A program made the translations under genes and the position numbers. This document shows, in pieces, positions 34,891 to 45,900 of a stretch of 64,000 bases of DNA; the first letter of the stretch is position 1, and every line of letters begins with the position of its first letter. The stretch lies in assembly GCA_011634665.1 (NCBI GenBank), contig WAEK01000018.1:305501-369500 (forward strand), in the 5' to 3' direction. Below the pieces are notes generated by a model. It was not told where the DNA came from and searched no databases. It worked only from the letters and a program-made list of their open reading frames with translations. Source of the DNA: Mortierella sp. BCC40632 (Eukaryota > Mortierellomycota > Mortierellomycetes > Mortierellales > Mortierellaceae).

Positions 34891-37800
34891 TTGATAACCC
34901 TACGTCATTCTTAAATCGTTTGGGTCATGATCCCAACTCGACGATGCCTCGACCTCGATTCGAAAAGATTGGACCCTTCTTGACCATCTCAACTCTACAA
35001 GCATACACAGTCCTGACTGTGGTTCGATGTCTAGCGGATCCGACCTGGATTGTTCTCAAGACCAGTGATGACAAGACGGGTGGCAAAGAGAATCCGTCGA
35101 CGGATATGGGTTTGATTGGCAGACGGGAACGTTGTTTCTTGGGGTTTGCAATCGCATTCACTATGCTGAGTTGTGCAGGGATTGTCCTGAGGATCAAAGA
35201 CATGGCGCGAAGGTTCCAGCCAGCATTTCTTTTATGCTCTATTTTACAAGGTATCCTTGAAAATTATCCGTTGTGTTGGAAAAGGGAAGGGGAGGGAAGA
35301 GAATGAAGGAAGGGAGGATAGGGGAAAGCGTCTAGAGAGTTCACTTTTTAGCAAGATATTGATCTGGACTCTCTTGCCATTTTTTTTGAAATCTGACATT
35401 TAGCGGGATGCTGTATTGCAGCGATGGGTTCATTCCTACACTCGACAACTCTTCCTCCAGGAGCACAATATTCTCATGGTTTTCTCGCCTGTGCTATCAC
35501 CGTAGCCTTCTCGGGTGTGGTGGCGATCTTGCTTACCATTGATTGGTTACGCGGATCGCCCTCAACAGGGTTGTCGGCGACCTTGAAGGCTTTGATCATT
35601 TCTTCGTTCATGATGACTACAGTGGTTATTATCGGTGCTGCGATCTACTCCTGGCTCGAGGAATGGACATTTGACCAATCCATCAACTTTTGCATCGTGT
35701 CTTTTACTACAATTGGTAATTGGGGGCCATCCTTTGTGGTTTTCTCAAAAAAAAAAAAAAAAAAAAAAAAAAACGATGAAGCTCACTTTTTTTTGTTATT
35801 TGTATAGGATATGGAAACCTTAGTCCAAGAACCGTGGCAGGAAGAATCATCTTTTTTATCCTGGGAATCGTGGGTGTAAGCGCTATCGGTTACTTTATCG
35901 TGTCGCTCCGTGATGCCATTATTGAGCAATTCGAATGGCGACTGGTTGAACGATTCTCCAAGCCCGCCCATTTAATGCGAGTGCACACTCGAATGTCAGC
36001 CAAAGATCTCTCATTCCCAATGGCTCGGTATGAAGAAGAGCAGCAAGTCAAGGCCGTTGTGAAACGCAAGATGATGATGAGAATGACGTTTATTTGGCTT
36101 TCATTATGGTTCTCAGGTGCAGGTGTGTTTTGTGCACTTGAGAAGTGGTCCTATGTCGAGTCTCTGTACTTTTGCGTAAGGGTGATGTGATCCAGTACTC
36201 GAAATTTTTTGAACTCTTTGGTGGTCATGGCCCCCAACTAACACGCTCAATTGTTATTTATGGTTTTAGTATGTTACACTGACAACCATTGGGTTTGGAG
36301 ATCTTGTTCCTGCAGAGCCAGGATCCATCGAGTTCTGGAACGTCTATGTGTTTGTTGGCCTGACAATTTTCGCTTATATTCTCTCCATTTCCTCCGAGTC
36401 TTTGTTTTCACGGATTCACCTGGTGGATGATGCAACTGACGAGTATGATGACGGTATCATTGGCTGGGATCAGTTCGGCCATCCACTCCCATTGACAGGT
36501 TTTAATCGTAAAGGCAACCTCGACGAGAACAATCCCAACATTGAGAGCCATGCAGACTACTATGCACTTTTAACTCGAACAAGGATTGTCGGGATGGAGA
36601 GCTTAAAGTGGAGTCAGCAGCAACAAATTTTGAATCTACAGCAACCATTTCTGGGTCTAAACTCTCAACAACACCAATACTCAGGACAGCAGAGCGTGCA
36701 AAGCAATCAGAGTAGTGTTGATTCTCAAAACCAACCAGTCGAGGTGAAAGAACAAGCCCAGGGATCAAGGGGGGCGGATCCCTTAGTTCAGCAACAAAAG
36801 GGACGATCGAAGCGGAAAGATGCAATGGGAAGGTCACTAGCAGTCTCTGCCAAGGAACGCAAGCATATGCTCCAAGCCGGATACTATGCTACTCACACCG
36901 AGCTTGTCAATAACCCTGTCAAACATCCTGCATCAATTCCAAGCTCGTATCCAAGTAGTTTGTCACGGACACCTTCCACACGGTATCTAGATCCCTATGG
37001 ACCAATGCCCCATTTAAGACTCTCTCTTCGTCGAGGGTTGAGCATTGGATCTGTAAGTAGTGGGATCCCACTAAGCCGAAGGCCATCTTTGCAAGTAGGA
37101 ACGCCTATTGGGACTTCAACTACTGGACACTTTCATGGAGTGCCTAGCTACGTTGACGCGGTACATAGGTATGGGCGGAGAGGCCATAATCTATATGACG
37201 GGGGTATCGGCACGACCCCGTTTATACAAGATGACATCTATAGCCCATCTTGGTCGTATCCTCCTAGACACGATGAAAATTGCACGACACCCCTTACCCC
37301 AGGTAGCCACCATCGGATCCCAGATCTATACCTCTCCCCTTCTTGGACTCGGAACGATGCTTCATCCGGGGCAATGCCGTGTGATGAAGATGGAAATATC
37401 ACTAGTCAACAGCTGCGATTCCAAACCTCGGCACTTCAACACCAACCGCAAGTTCGATTTTTAGACTCTCCAAGAGGGAGTCCAAGGAGTCCAATCACAT
37501 CCAATGCTCAGTTTATCGATGGCCAAGAGGATTCACTGCAGCATGCACAGAGATCAAGTAGCAACGGTAGTAATAAGAGTGCCCGAGGCGGAGGCAACTT
37601 GTCAATCCATCACCAGATGGAGAGGACTCTACCAGCAGATCAAGGATCCAGAGGTCATGGAATGCGACTCGAGAAGCAGTACGATTATGGAATCAACGCA
37701 ACTTCCCCTCAGCGAGTACCAGTTGTCTCCAACTCTGTAAAGCATCCGTTAACGATCGATTACATGCCAGAGGATGACACTGAAGTACAGAATGATTTCG

Positions 37801-38330
37801 ACATTTATAAGCATTTCCGAGAGCTGGAGCAATCACGACAGAGTCACTCGAGCGATACGACAAAAGTGGCGAGTCCGCCAGATCCATCCTTTCTTCAGTG
37901 GAGAGGTTCTCGTGAGGCGACTCATTCTGCTGGCTCGTACTTCCCGTTGATGTCACCTTCACTCCTGCATCCGCCATCATCTCAGGGACCAGAGTCAATA
38001 CCCAAGCGAGAGGCATCCGATCTCCGACTAGAGATTATCGGGAGACGGATGGAAGGCTTGCCACCGGACGAGCTAGAGGACGGGACTATACAGAGACATG
38101 TCCTAGATCATCCCAAGGAGGCCACAGGCAGCAAAAGGCTCTCGAGATCATCTGAAAGACCTAAAGACCGGCGCGGTTCTCGGCCGATCCCGTCGAGGAT
38201 TGTGACCAGTCTGGTGACACCTTATCCAGGTGAGCCGCCTCGAGTACAGCCCTCGATTATTCAGCCCCAGTCGCCTCATGGTCAAGGCCCAGGGTCCTTG
38301 AGCCAGAGAAAAGAACCTATACCACGATAA
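34668..38330 (+). CDS. TOK1: Outward-rectifier potassium channel, TOK1 type (8 TM, two pore loops)
   Basis: Plasma-membrane K+ channel of the fungal two-pore, eight-helix family that releases K+ on depolarisation. Exons 34668-35250, 35404-35715, 35808-36175 and 36270-38330 join in phase to 1,107 residues. Five hydrophobic segments lie before the first pore (PFLTISTLQAYTVLTVVRCL first), then pore 1 with filter TTIGYGN (about 294-300), a helix, a helix starting MRMTFIWLSLWFSGAG, pore 2 with filter TTIGFGD (about 426-432), and a final helix before residue 465. The filter-coding sequences are interrupted or closely flanked by introns: intron 2 splits the Gly codon of TIG/YGN, and intron 3 ends six residues before the second TIGFGD. 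The C-terminal tail of about 640 residues is hydrophilic, Ser/Gln-rich and much longer than in yeast Tok1. Start at ATG 34668 (AAAATGG context). Confidence 0.92.
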
Positions 38331-38751
38331 AATGAAGAGGAGGATGTTCTCTAGAGCACTTTTTGACAGAAGAAGAAGAAAAAGAAAGAAAAAGAAGGAG
38401 GAAAGAGGTCTCTCTATAGCTCCTCTCCATTAGTCCTGTCGGGAGAATTGCTTTCTGAATTGCTCTTTGGGCTAGAGCTATTATTTTTCAGCCCCCTCTG
38501 CCGAGTCCTTTTTTTCTGCTCACACAGCAGACGGATGAATGATGGGCGTTTTGGAGTAGGCAGACACCCCTTAACGCGGCGGCGCTGAGGGACTGACTGA
38601 GAAGGAGGAAGTGGCAATGCGTCTGTTCGCATCATCCAGCTCTTTTTGGTTCATCATCCTTACCCCTGGGCCCTTCTCCCAAACCCTACCCTGCACCCCA
38701 AATCTCTCCCGCGCAACCTATCACCTTCTCTCTATAGGGCCATCCCTTACA
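38331..38751. other. Intergenic region, TOK to septin-like gene
   Basis: About 420 bp of mixed sequence with an AAGAAG-rich stretch right after the channel stop. It presumably holds the septin promoter. Nothing else is recognised. Confidence 0.5.
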
Positions 38752-39017
38752 ATGACAAGCCAACTTAGTAATGCAGAGCCTATTGCCTTCTCTATCTATT
38801 TCTACATATAAAAAAAGAACAACCCAACAACAACAGCAGCAGCAGCAACAACAGCAGAAAACGGTGGCCATCATGTGCACGGCCTTGATGACTGCACAAC
38901 ATATTACAATCTACCTGACAAAAAAACTAACCAATACGGTGATGTCTTTCTCTCTCTCTTTCTTTCTCTCTCTCTCTCTCTCTCTCTTTTCTCCTCCCTC
39001 ACTCCTCGCCACACACC

Positions 39018-39049
<32 letters not shown>

Positions 39050-39337
39050 TCTTTCTTTCTTTCTGGTAGCAAATCCATTTGCGGGTCAAAACATCGGATA
39101 CCTCCGCCTTGCTGTCGTCGGAGACAGTGGTGTTGGCAAGACGTCATTTGCACGCCAGTTTACAGAGACATTGCCAGAGGTGCTTTCTCATGATTGGGAA
39201 AAGGTCGATGAGAATGCAGAAGACTATGTCCGGACCGATGCCCTGGTGGAGAAGTTTTCGAGCACAATGATGGAGATTCCATGGGACAATATGGATGCAG
39301 ATGACGAGGTTCCTGCACGAAAACCTTGTATTTATCG

Positions 39338-39373
<36 letters not shown>

Positions 39374-40319
39374 AGAGAGAGAGAGATGGCGCAAATGCTG
39401 CTGTTGTATCCTTGTAAAAGCGATTGGGTTCGTTATTAATCACAGCAGATTTTTCTCAACTTGTTGAATTTGTTTAGATACTCCTGGATATGGCAGCGTG
39501 GTCGATGCTCAAACCAATTTCGACATGTTCATGCGATATATCGGACACACCTTTGAGGAAAAGAACAAAAAGATCTCACCCTTCATGGATGTCTCTAACA
39601 ATGAGCTGATGCGATCTCTTGTCACAGGTACACAAATTTTTTTTTTTTTTTTTTTTTTCGTTGGCACCACAACGATGGACCACTCCTCCTGACCGTTTTG
39701 GCGATTCTTCTTTTTTATCCGATTAGGTGTGGGTGCACACAACTTTATCGACGTTTGCTTCTACTTGATTGTGCACCGGCTCAAGCCAACTGACGTTGAG
39801 TTTATGCGATTGATTTCTGAAAAGGCAAATGTCGTGCCCATCATCTGCAAGGCCGACACTCAGTCGCAGAAAGAAGTCAACGAGCTCAAGGTACAGGTGC
39901 TCAAGACTTTGCGTGAACAGGGCGTTTCGATCTACACATTCAGGACCGACTATGAGCGTCTTATCCACATGGCAGAGAATGGACAGGCTGGTGGACCTCC
40001 TTTTGCTGTCTCGAATGTACAAAACAAACCTGCGACGGAGAGTGAGGATGATCAGATCTCGTTTACACCTGCAGTGAATGAACTTCCACTCCTTCGCAAG
40101 CTTGTGCTCGAGACCCAAATTACCAACATTCGTCAGTTCACGGTAAAAAAGTTTATCAATTGGCGTGGCAAGGCACTTGCTCAGCAAGGTGCTCATGGAC
40201 ATGTTCCCGCTCAGCACACCTATTACCAGGCGCCTCCATCGCAACAGTACCAGTACCAACAACAGCAACAACAGTATCATGCACAAGGTCAAGGCACGTA
40301 CCAGCAGCTAGTCAAGTAG
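38752..40319 (+). CDS. Septin-like GTPase
   Basis: P-loop GTPase of the septin type, likely part of cortical filaments at division sites or hyphal tips. Conserved blocks: P-loop GDSGVGKTSFARQF, a TPGYGSVVDAQ block at the G3 position, FYLIVHRLKPTDVEFMRLI, and the G4 block NVVPIICKADTQSQKEVNEL (KAD). The tail is short and Gln/Tyr-rich, with no C-terminal coiled coil. Exons 39070-39327, 39478-39627 and 39727-40319 are secure. Exon 2 (38837-38938) is set by phase. The start is inferred: the exon-2 frame has no ATG after its upstream stop, but a tiny first exon at 38752-38767 (MTSQL plus one base, donor GTAATG) joins in phase. This gives 372 residues. The only consensus junction between exons 3 and 4 gives Tyr in place of the G3 Asp. 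AATAAA lies at about 40425. Confidence 0.75.
38953..38990. repeat. CT-rich microsatellite in septin intron
   Basis: An imperfect CT repeat and, further on, a T run at about 39021-39048 together make most of the intron before the exon starting at 39070, serving as an extended polypyrimidine tract. Confidence 0.8.
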
Positions 40320-40757
40320 AATCTTCATTTTATATATACCTTTTTATACCTGTGCAAGGAGATGGGAGGAGAGAGAGAGAGAGAGAGAAGGGTGGAAAGA
40401 GTGGCAAGCAAAAAGGACCAGAAATAAATCGAAAAAAAAAAAAAAAATTACAAAAGTGCCACATATCCAAGATCATGTCGCAAAGACAACGAACTACGCC
40501 GCCGCCGCCCCCCTCCCCGATCTGAACCACTGGATGGAAGGCTAGTTTGCATCATTGTGCCTTTCTATCTATCTCTCCCCCCCTTTTTTTCTAGTGTGAA
40601 ATACTGCATGGACGTGTGTGTGTACGGACTGTCTTTGTGTAGGCCGAGATTCCACCTCGCACCTGCCAAGGGGAAGGATAGAGAGGATCAGGACGCGGAG
40701 CAAAGAGCGATCGAGTGAGAAAGAGAGAGAAAGGTGGTGATGGGGATACGGAAGGGC

Positions 40758-40759
<2 letters not shown>

Positions 40760-40793
<34 letters not shown>
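40760..40793. repeat. GA microsatellite
   Basis: About 17 GA units upstream of the myosin II gene. Confidence 0.9.
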
Positions 40794-40797
<4 letters not shown>

Positions 40798-41003
40798 AAA
40801 GAGAGAGAAGAGCGCGAGGTGTGGTGATGGCTGATCGTTCCTCTCTTCTCTCTTCTCTCTTCTCTCTTCTCTCTCTTTGTTCGACCGGTCTGTTCATTCC
40901 CAATTCACGCATTCCACGTTCTCATCGTTCAATACCATCCCACCTCGCTCCATCATCTCACGACTGCCTCCATCTCCATCAGCTTACCCTCTTCTTTCTC
41001 CTT

Positions 41004-41032
41004 CTCCTCCTCCTCCTCCTCCTCCTCCTCCT
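41004..41032. repeat. TCC trinucleotide repeat
   Basis: About nine CTC/TCC units some 180 bases upstream of the myosin start codon, probably in the 5' UTR. Confidence 0.9.
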
Positions 41033-41212
41033 ACTCCCTACTTCCCCTCCTTTGCCTCTGCTACCCCTACACTCCTCAGATACCCTCTCCCCCAGGAAAG
41101 AAGAAAAAAAAAAAAAAAAAAGATACACAACAAAGGATCTTCGTCGCCTAGTCACACCAAGCACAGCAGTAGAAACAAGAAGCACATTCACCGTCACATT
41201 GGGTCCACAGCC

Positions 41213-42897
41213 ATGGAGAGCCCCTCGGCTAGTTCACGTTCCGTGGCGTACCGTGGCGTTGTTGTCGATGCGGTAGCACAGGCTGCTTTCAACGAAAAGA
41301 AGTGGGTCTGGGTAGAAGACAAGGACGATGGCTATATTGCTGCATGGGTTTCCAAGGAAGAAGGTGACCAAGTCGAGGTCCACCTTAACAATGGCCTGGT
41401 AAAGAAGAGTTCCCATTTTCTTTGACCTGCTCAATGGGTCTTGCTAGTTGACTCGCTTATTGACTTTTTTTTTGCTCTCTGTAGGTCAAGACAGTGAATA
41501 TCAATCAGACAGGAAAGATGAATCCGCCAAAGTTTGACAAGGTCGAGGATATGGCTGACTTGACCTATCTGAACGAAGCATCCGTCATCCACAACCTCCG
41601 GCTTCGATACCACTCGAACCTGATCTATGTGAGTTTTTGGTTGTTGCCTTTTCTGGTGTTTCTGTTGGAACGTATCCGAGTGCCTCTTTGTTGGAATGAA
41701 ATATAAATAACTGACCTTGAGAGGCTTTCTTCTTCTCCTGCGGTGATGGTGGACGCTGGTAGACCTACTCGGGCCTGTTCTTAGTAGCGGTCAATCCTTA
41801 CCGTAAACTCGGTATCTATACAGACGAAGTTGTTCTCTCCTACAAACACAAGAAGAGACACGAAGTACCTCCACACATCTTTGCTCTCTCAGATGCCGCG
41901 TATCATGATATGCTCCAAGACCGCGACAATCAGTCTATCTTGATTACGTACGTCTTCTTTGTTTCTTTTGTTCAGCTCTGTATGCGTGCTTGCTTTCTAT
42001 GTAATCCGTGCGTTCTTCTAGAGACTGATAGTAGGCTTGCTCTTCTCTCCCGGTGCACTTCTTTGTGTGTGCATGTGTGTTGGGGGACACAGAGGAGAAT
42101 CTGGTGCGGGAAAGACAGAGAACACAAAAAAAGTCATCCAGTATCTAGCATCCATTGCTTCAGACAAAGGAAACAAGATTGGAAGACTCGAGAAACAAAT
42201 CTTGCAGGCAAATCCCATCCTAGAGTCCTTTGGTAACGCACAGACCATTCGGAACAACAACTCTTCTCGATTTGTAAGTTTGACTTGGTCCCTTCAGGCT
42301 CCTCCTCCTCCTCACATTGTGTATGTACTTAGGAAAGATATCGTACGGACCGATCCTGACTTGCCCAACATATCGATCTTCTTACTCCTGTTGCAATTTT
42401 CTGTATTATTTTTTTTTAAAAAAAAAAAAAAAAAAAAAATCCTTAAACAGGGCAAGTTCATTCGGATCGAATTCAATTCCGTGGGACATATTGCAGGAGG
42501 CAATATCGAGCGATACCTTTTGGAAAAGTCTCGAGTGACCTTTCAGACACCTCAGGAACGGAACTATCATATATTTTACCAACTTTTGGCTGGAGCTTCT
42601 GAGGATGTCAAACGTAAGCGGTTCCAACTCTGTCCCCATTTTTTTTTTTTTGTCCTGTTGGTGAGCATACCTTTGACCATGATAAAACCTGGTTTTGGAA
42701 ACTAAATCGAATGCACTCTTGGTAATTTTTTATTGTTGTTTAAAAAAAAAAAAAAGGTCCGTTGCTGTTGGATGGAGGTTTGCAAGATTATGGCTACATC
42801 AAGAATTCAAACTATGTCATATCGGGTGTCGATGATGCAGATGATTTTAGACACTTGTTGGTAAGTAAACATATTGCTATTGAAGACCTCTACAACA

Positions 42898-42950
<53 letters not shown>

Positions 42951-45900
42951 ACGCAAAATCTCTATTTGGACTGGGGACGGGAACATAGGAATCTTTGGAT
43001 GTGATGGGCTTTGCAAAAGCAGAACAACAAAACCTCTTCCGAGTAATCGCTTCCATCTTGCACCTTGGTAATATTGCCGTCAAACAAGATCGATCCGACC
43101 AAGCTCAATTAAAAGACACCTCTGCTGCCGAGAGGGTGTGTCACGTCCTAGGAATCCCCATGTCAGAATTTGTCAAGGCCTTGTTGAAACCAAGAGTAAA
43201 AGCTGGTAGGGAATGGGTAGTTCAAGCAAGAAATGATCAGCAGGTTCTGTACTCGATTGAAGCACTTTCAAAAGCGTTGTACGAGAGAATGTTTGATTCG
43301 ATTATTGCTCGGATCAACCAGGCAATTGATATTCCAGGAAAGAAATATACGACTTTTATCGGCGTGCTGGATATTGCTGGTTTTGAGATCTTTGATGTGA
43401 GTGTCTTTTTTTATATTTTCATTTTCATTTTCATTTTCATTCAGCGCTGGAGAGGAAAGAAGGGGACCGATTTTTCTTTTTTCTTGCAAGAGTCCCCGTA
43501 CTTTATTAACAAAAATCACGGTCTGTGGTTATGATTGTAGTCCAATAGCTTTGAACAACTCTGCATCAACTACACAAACGAGAAGCTCCAACAATTCTTC
43601 AACCACCACATGTTTATCTTGGAACAAGAAGAGTACAAACGCGAGAATATCGAATGGAAGTACGTTGATTTCGGTCAGGATCTACAACCTACCATCCAGT
43701 TGATTGAAGACTCCAATGTAAGTCTACGTGTTTGCGCGTTTTTATCTTGCAATGACAGTCAAGTCATGGCTAAAGAGTCAACGGCGATGGTATTTCAATC
43801 ATCACTAACTATGGACTGCCTTCATCAAACGGTACTGTAGCCTATTGGTATTCTCTCCTGCCTAGATGAAGAGTGTGTAGTACCAAAAGGAACGGATAAA
43901 TCCTTTGGAACAAAGCTGACTTCCCTTTGGAAGGGTAAATCAGACAAATTCGAGGTCCCACGCTTCCAAGAAGGCTTCATTCTTCATCACTATGCCGGAA
44001 AGGTCGAGTACAAGATCGAAGGCTGGCTTGACAAGAACAAGGACCCCCTGAACGAAAACATCACACGATTATTGGCCCATTCAAGCGAAAAATACATTGC
44101 ATCGCTCTTCTCGGACTATCTAACCGAGGAAGAAGACTTTACGGTCCGAAACCGAGCCAAGAAAGGCGCCTTCCGCACAGTCGCTCAGCGACACAAGGAA
44201 CAATTGAGATCATTGATGGACCATCTCTATGCGACCAAGCCGCATTTTGTCCGCTGTATCCTACCCAACGAGGAAAAGCGTGCTGGCCGTATTCATGTAC
44301 CTTTGATCTTGGACCAACTTCGGTGCAACGGTGTTTTGGAAGGCATTCGTATTTGTCGTGCAGGATTCCCGAATCGTATTCAGTTTGCCGAGTTTAAACA
44401 GCGATACGAGATCCTCTCGCCTGGCCTTATCCCAAGTGGTTACATGGACGGACGTGTTGCTGCTCAGAGACTCCTCGAGGTTCTGAACATGGACAAGTCA
44501 CAGTATCGAATCGGTACCAGCAAAGTCTTTTTCCGTTCAGGAGTGGTACGTTGGACCGCATCCCTCTCTTTCTCTCTTTTATTGTCTGGGTCTAAAGAGA
44601 TATGGACCTTGTGCTAACTAGACTTGTTACTCTGCTTACTATAACTATCACACGCATTTCTATCCATACACACATGATAGCTGGCTGAATTAGAAGACAT
44701 TCGTGATCAGTGCCTGTCCAAGATCTTTGCCAGGTTCCAGGCACTCTGCCGTGGATATCTCGCCAGGAAGCATCTGAACCAGAAAATGGACCGTGCCAAG
44801 GCCATCAAAACCATTCAACGAAATGCTCGTGTCTATGTTCAACTTCGGGAATGGTCCTGGTGGAAACTCTATGTCCGCGTCAAGCCCTTGCTCAATGTCA
44901 CCCGTGTTGCGGAAGAGCTTCGTGAAAATCAAGAACGAGTCCGAGTCTTGGCCGAAAAACAAGAACAGGAAGCTGCGGCTCGTCAAAAATTGGAAGAAGC
45001 GAGTCAAGCCCATGAGGTGGAAAAGGCTCGGTTGGAGGAGTTGCTTCAGAGTGAACGGAATCTGTCGATCGACAATGAACAAATCTTGTTCCGGACTCAA
45101 GAGCGAGCCTCTCGACTCGAAGATCGTAATCGGGAGATGGAAAATGATCTGACTCATTTGGAGGCCCAGCTGGAGGAGTTGTCTGTTTCAAAGGCTGAAG
45201 CCATCCGTCAAACTCGACAGCTGGAAGAAAAAGTCAAGGCACAAGCAGACGCCATTGATCGTTTAGAGTCCGAGCGTACCTCAAAGGAGGTTGAGCTCAA
45301 GCACTCTCAAGCCGCCCACAGTACAGACACAGCATTGGCACGAAAGCTAGAGGCGGACAAGAATGCACTCGAGACGAGGCTGGAAGAACTGCACAAGGAG
45401 GTCGATGACAAGGATGTCGAACTGAATAGAGTCCGCTCTCGTCTCAAGCGAACTAACGAAGAGCTCGAAAGCAAGATTGAGGCCGTGGAGGCGGAGCGAC
45501 TTTTGTTCAAGAACAAGTGCATGACCACAGAGTCCGAACTCTGGCAGGCCAAGGAACAGCTCCAAGATCTTGAAAGAACTTGCTCTGGTCAAAACAAGCA
45601 GATTCAGGACAAGTCTGGTCGACTCTCTGCTCTAGAGGCAGAGCTCGAGCATGAAAAGTGTAATGGAGAAAAGACTCGACGGGAACTTCTTTCCAAGCTA
45701 CACCAGCACGAAGAAGACTTGGCTCTAGAGCGACATGAACTCCAAAAACTAGAAAAGGTCCGCTCTCGACTAGAAGAACAGCTGGAGGAGACACGAAGAA
45801 CCCTAGAAGCAAAGGGCGATGAGGAAACTAGGCATACAGAACTGCAGCGTATGCGAGAGGCAGAACTGGACCACCTCAACGAAGAAATTACATCCCTTCA

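Larger units (their letters stand above)
40320..41212. other. Intergenic region, septin-like gene to myosin II
   Basis: About 890 bp with the septin poly(A) signal, a GA microsatellite (40760-40793) and a TCC trinucleotide repeat (41004-41032) followed by an A run directly upstream of the myosin start. It probably contains the myosin promoter and leader. No gene is seen. Confidence 0.6.
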
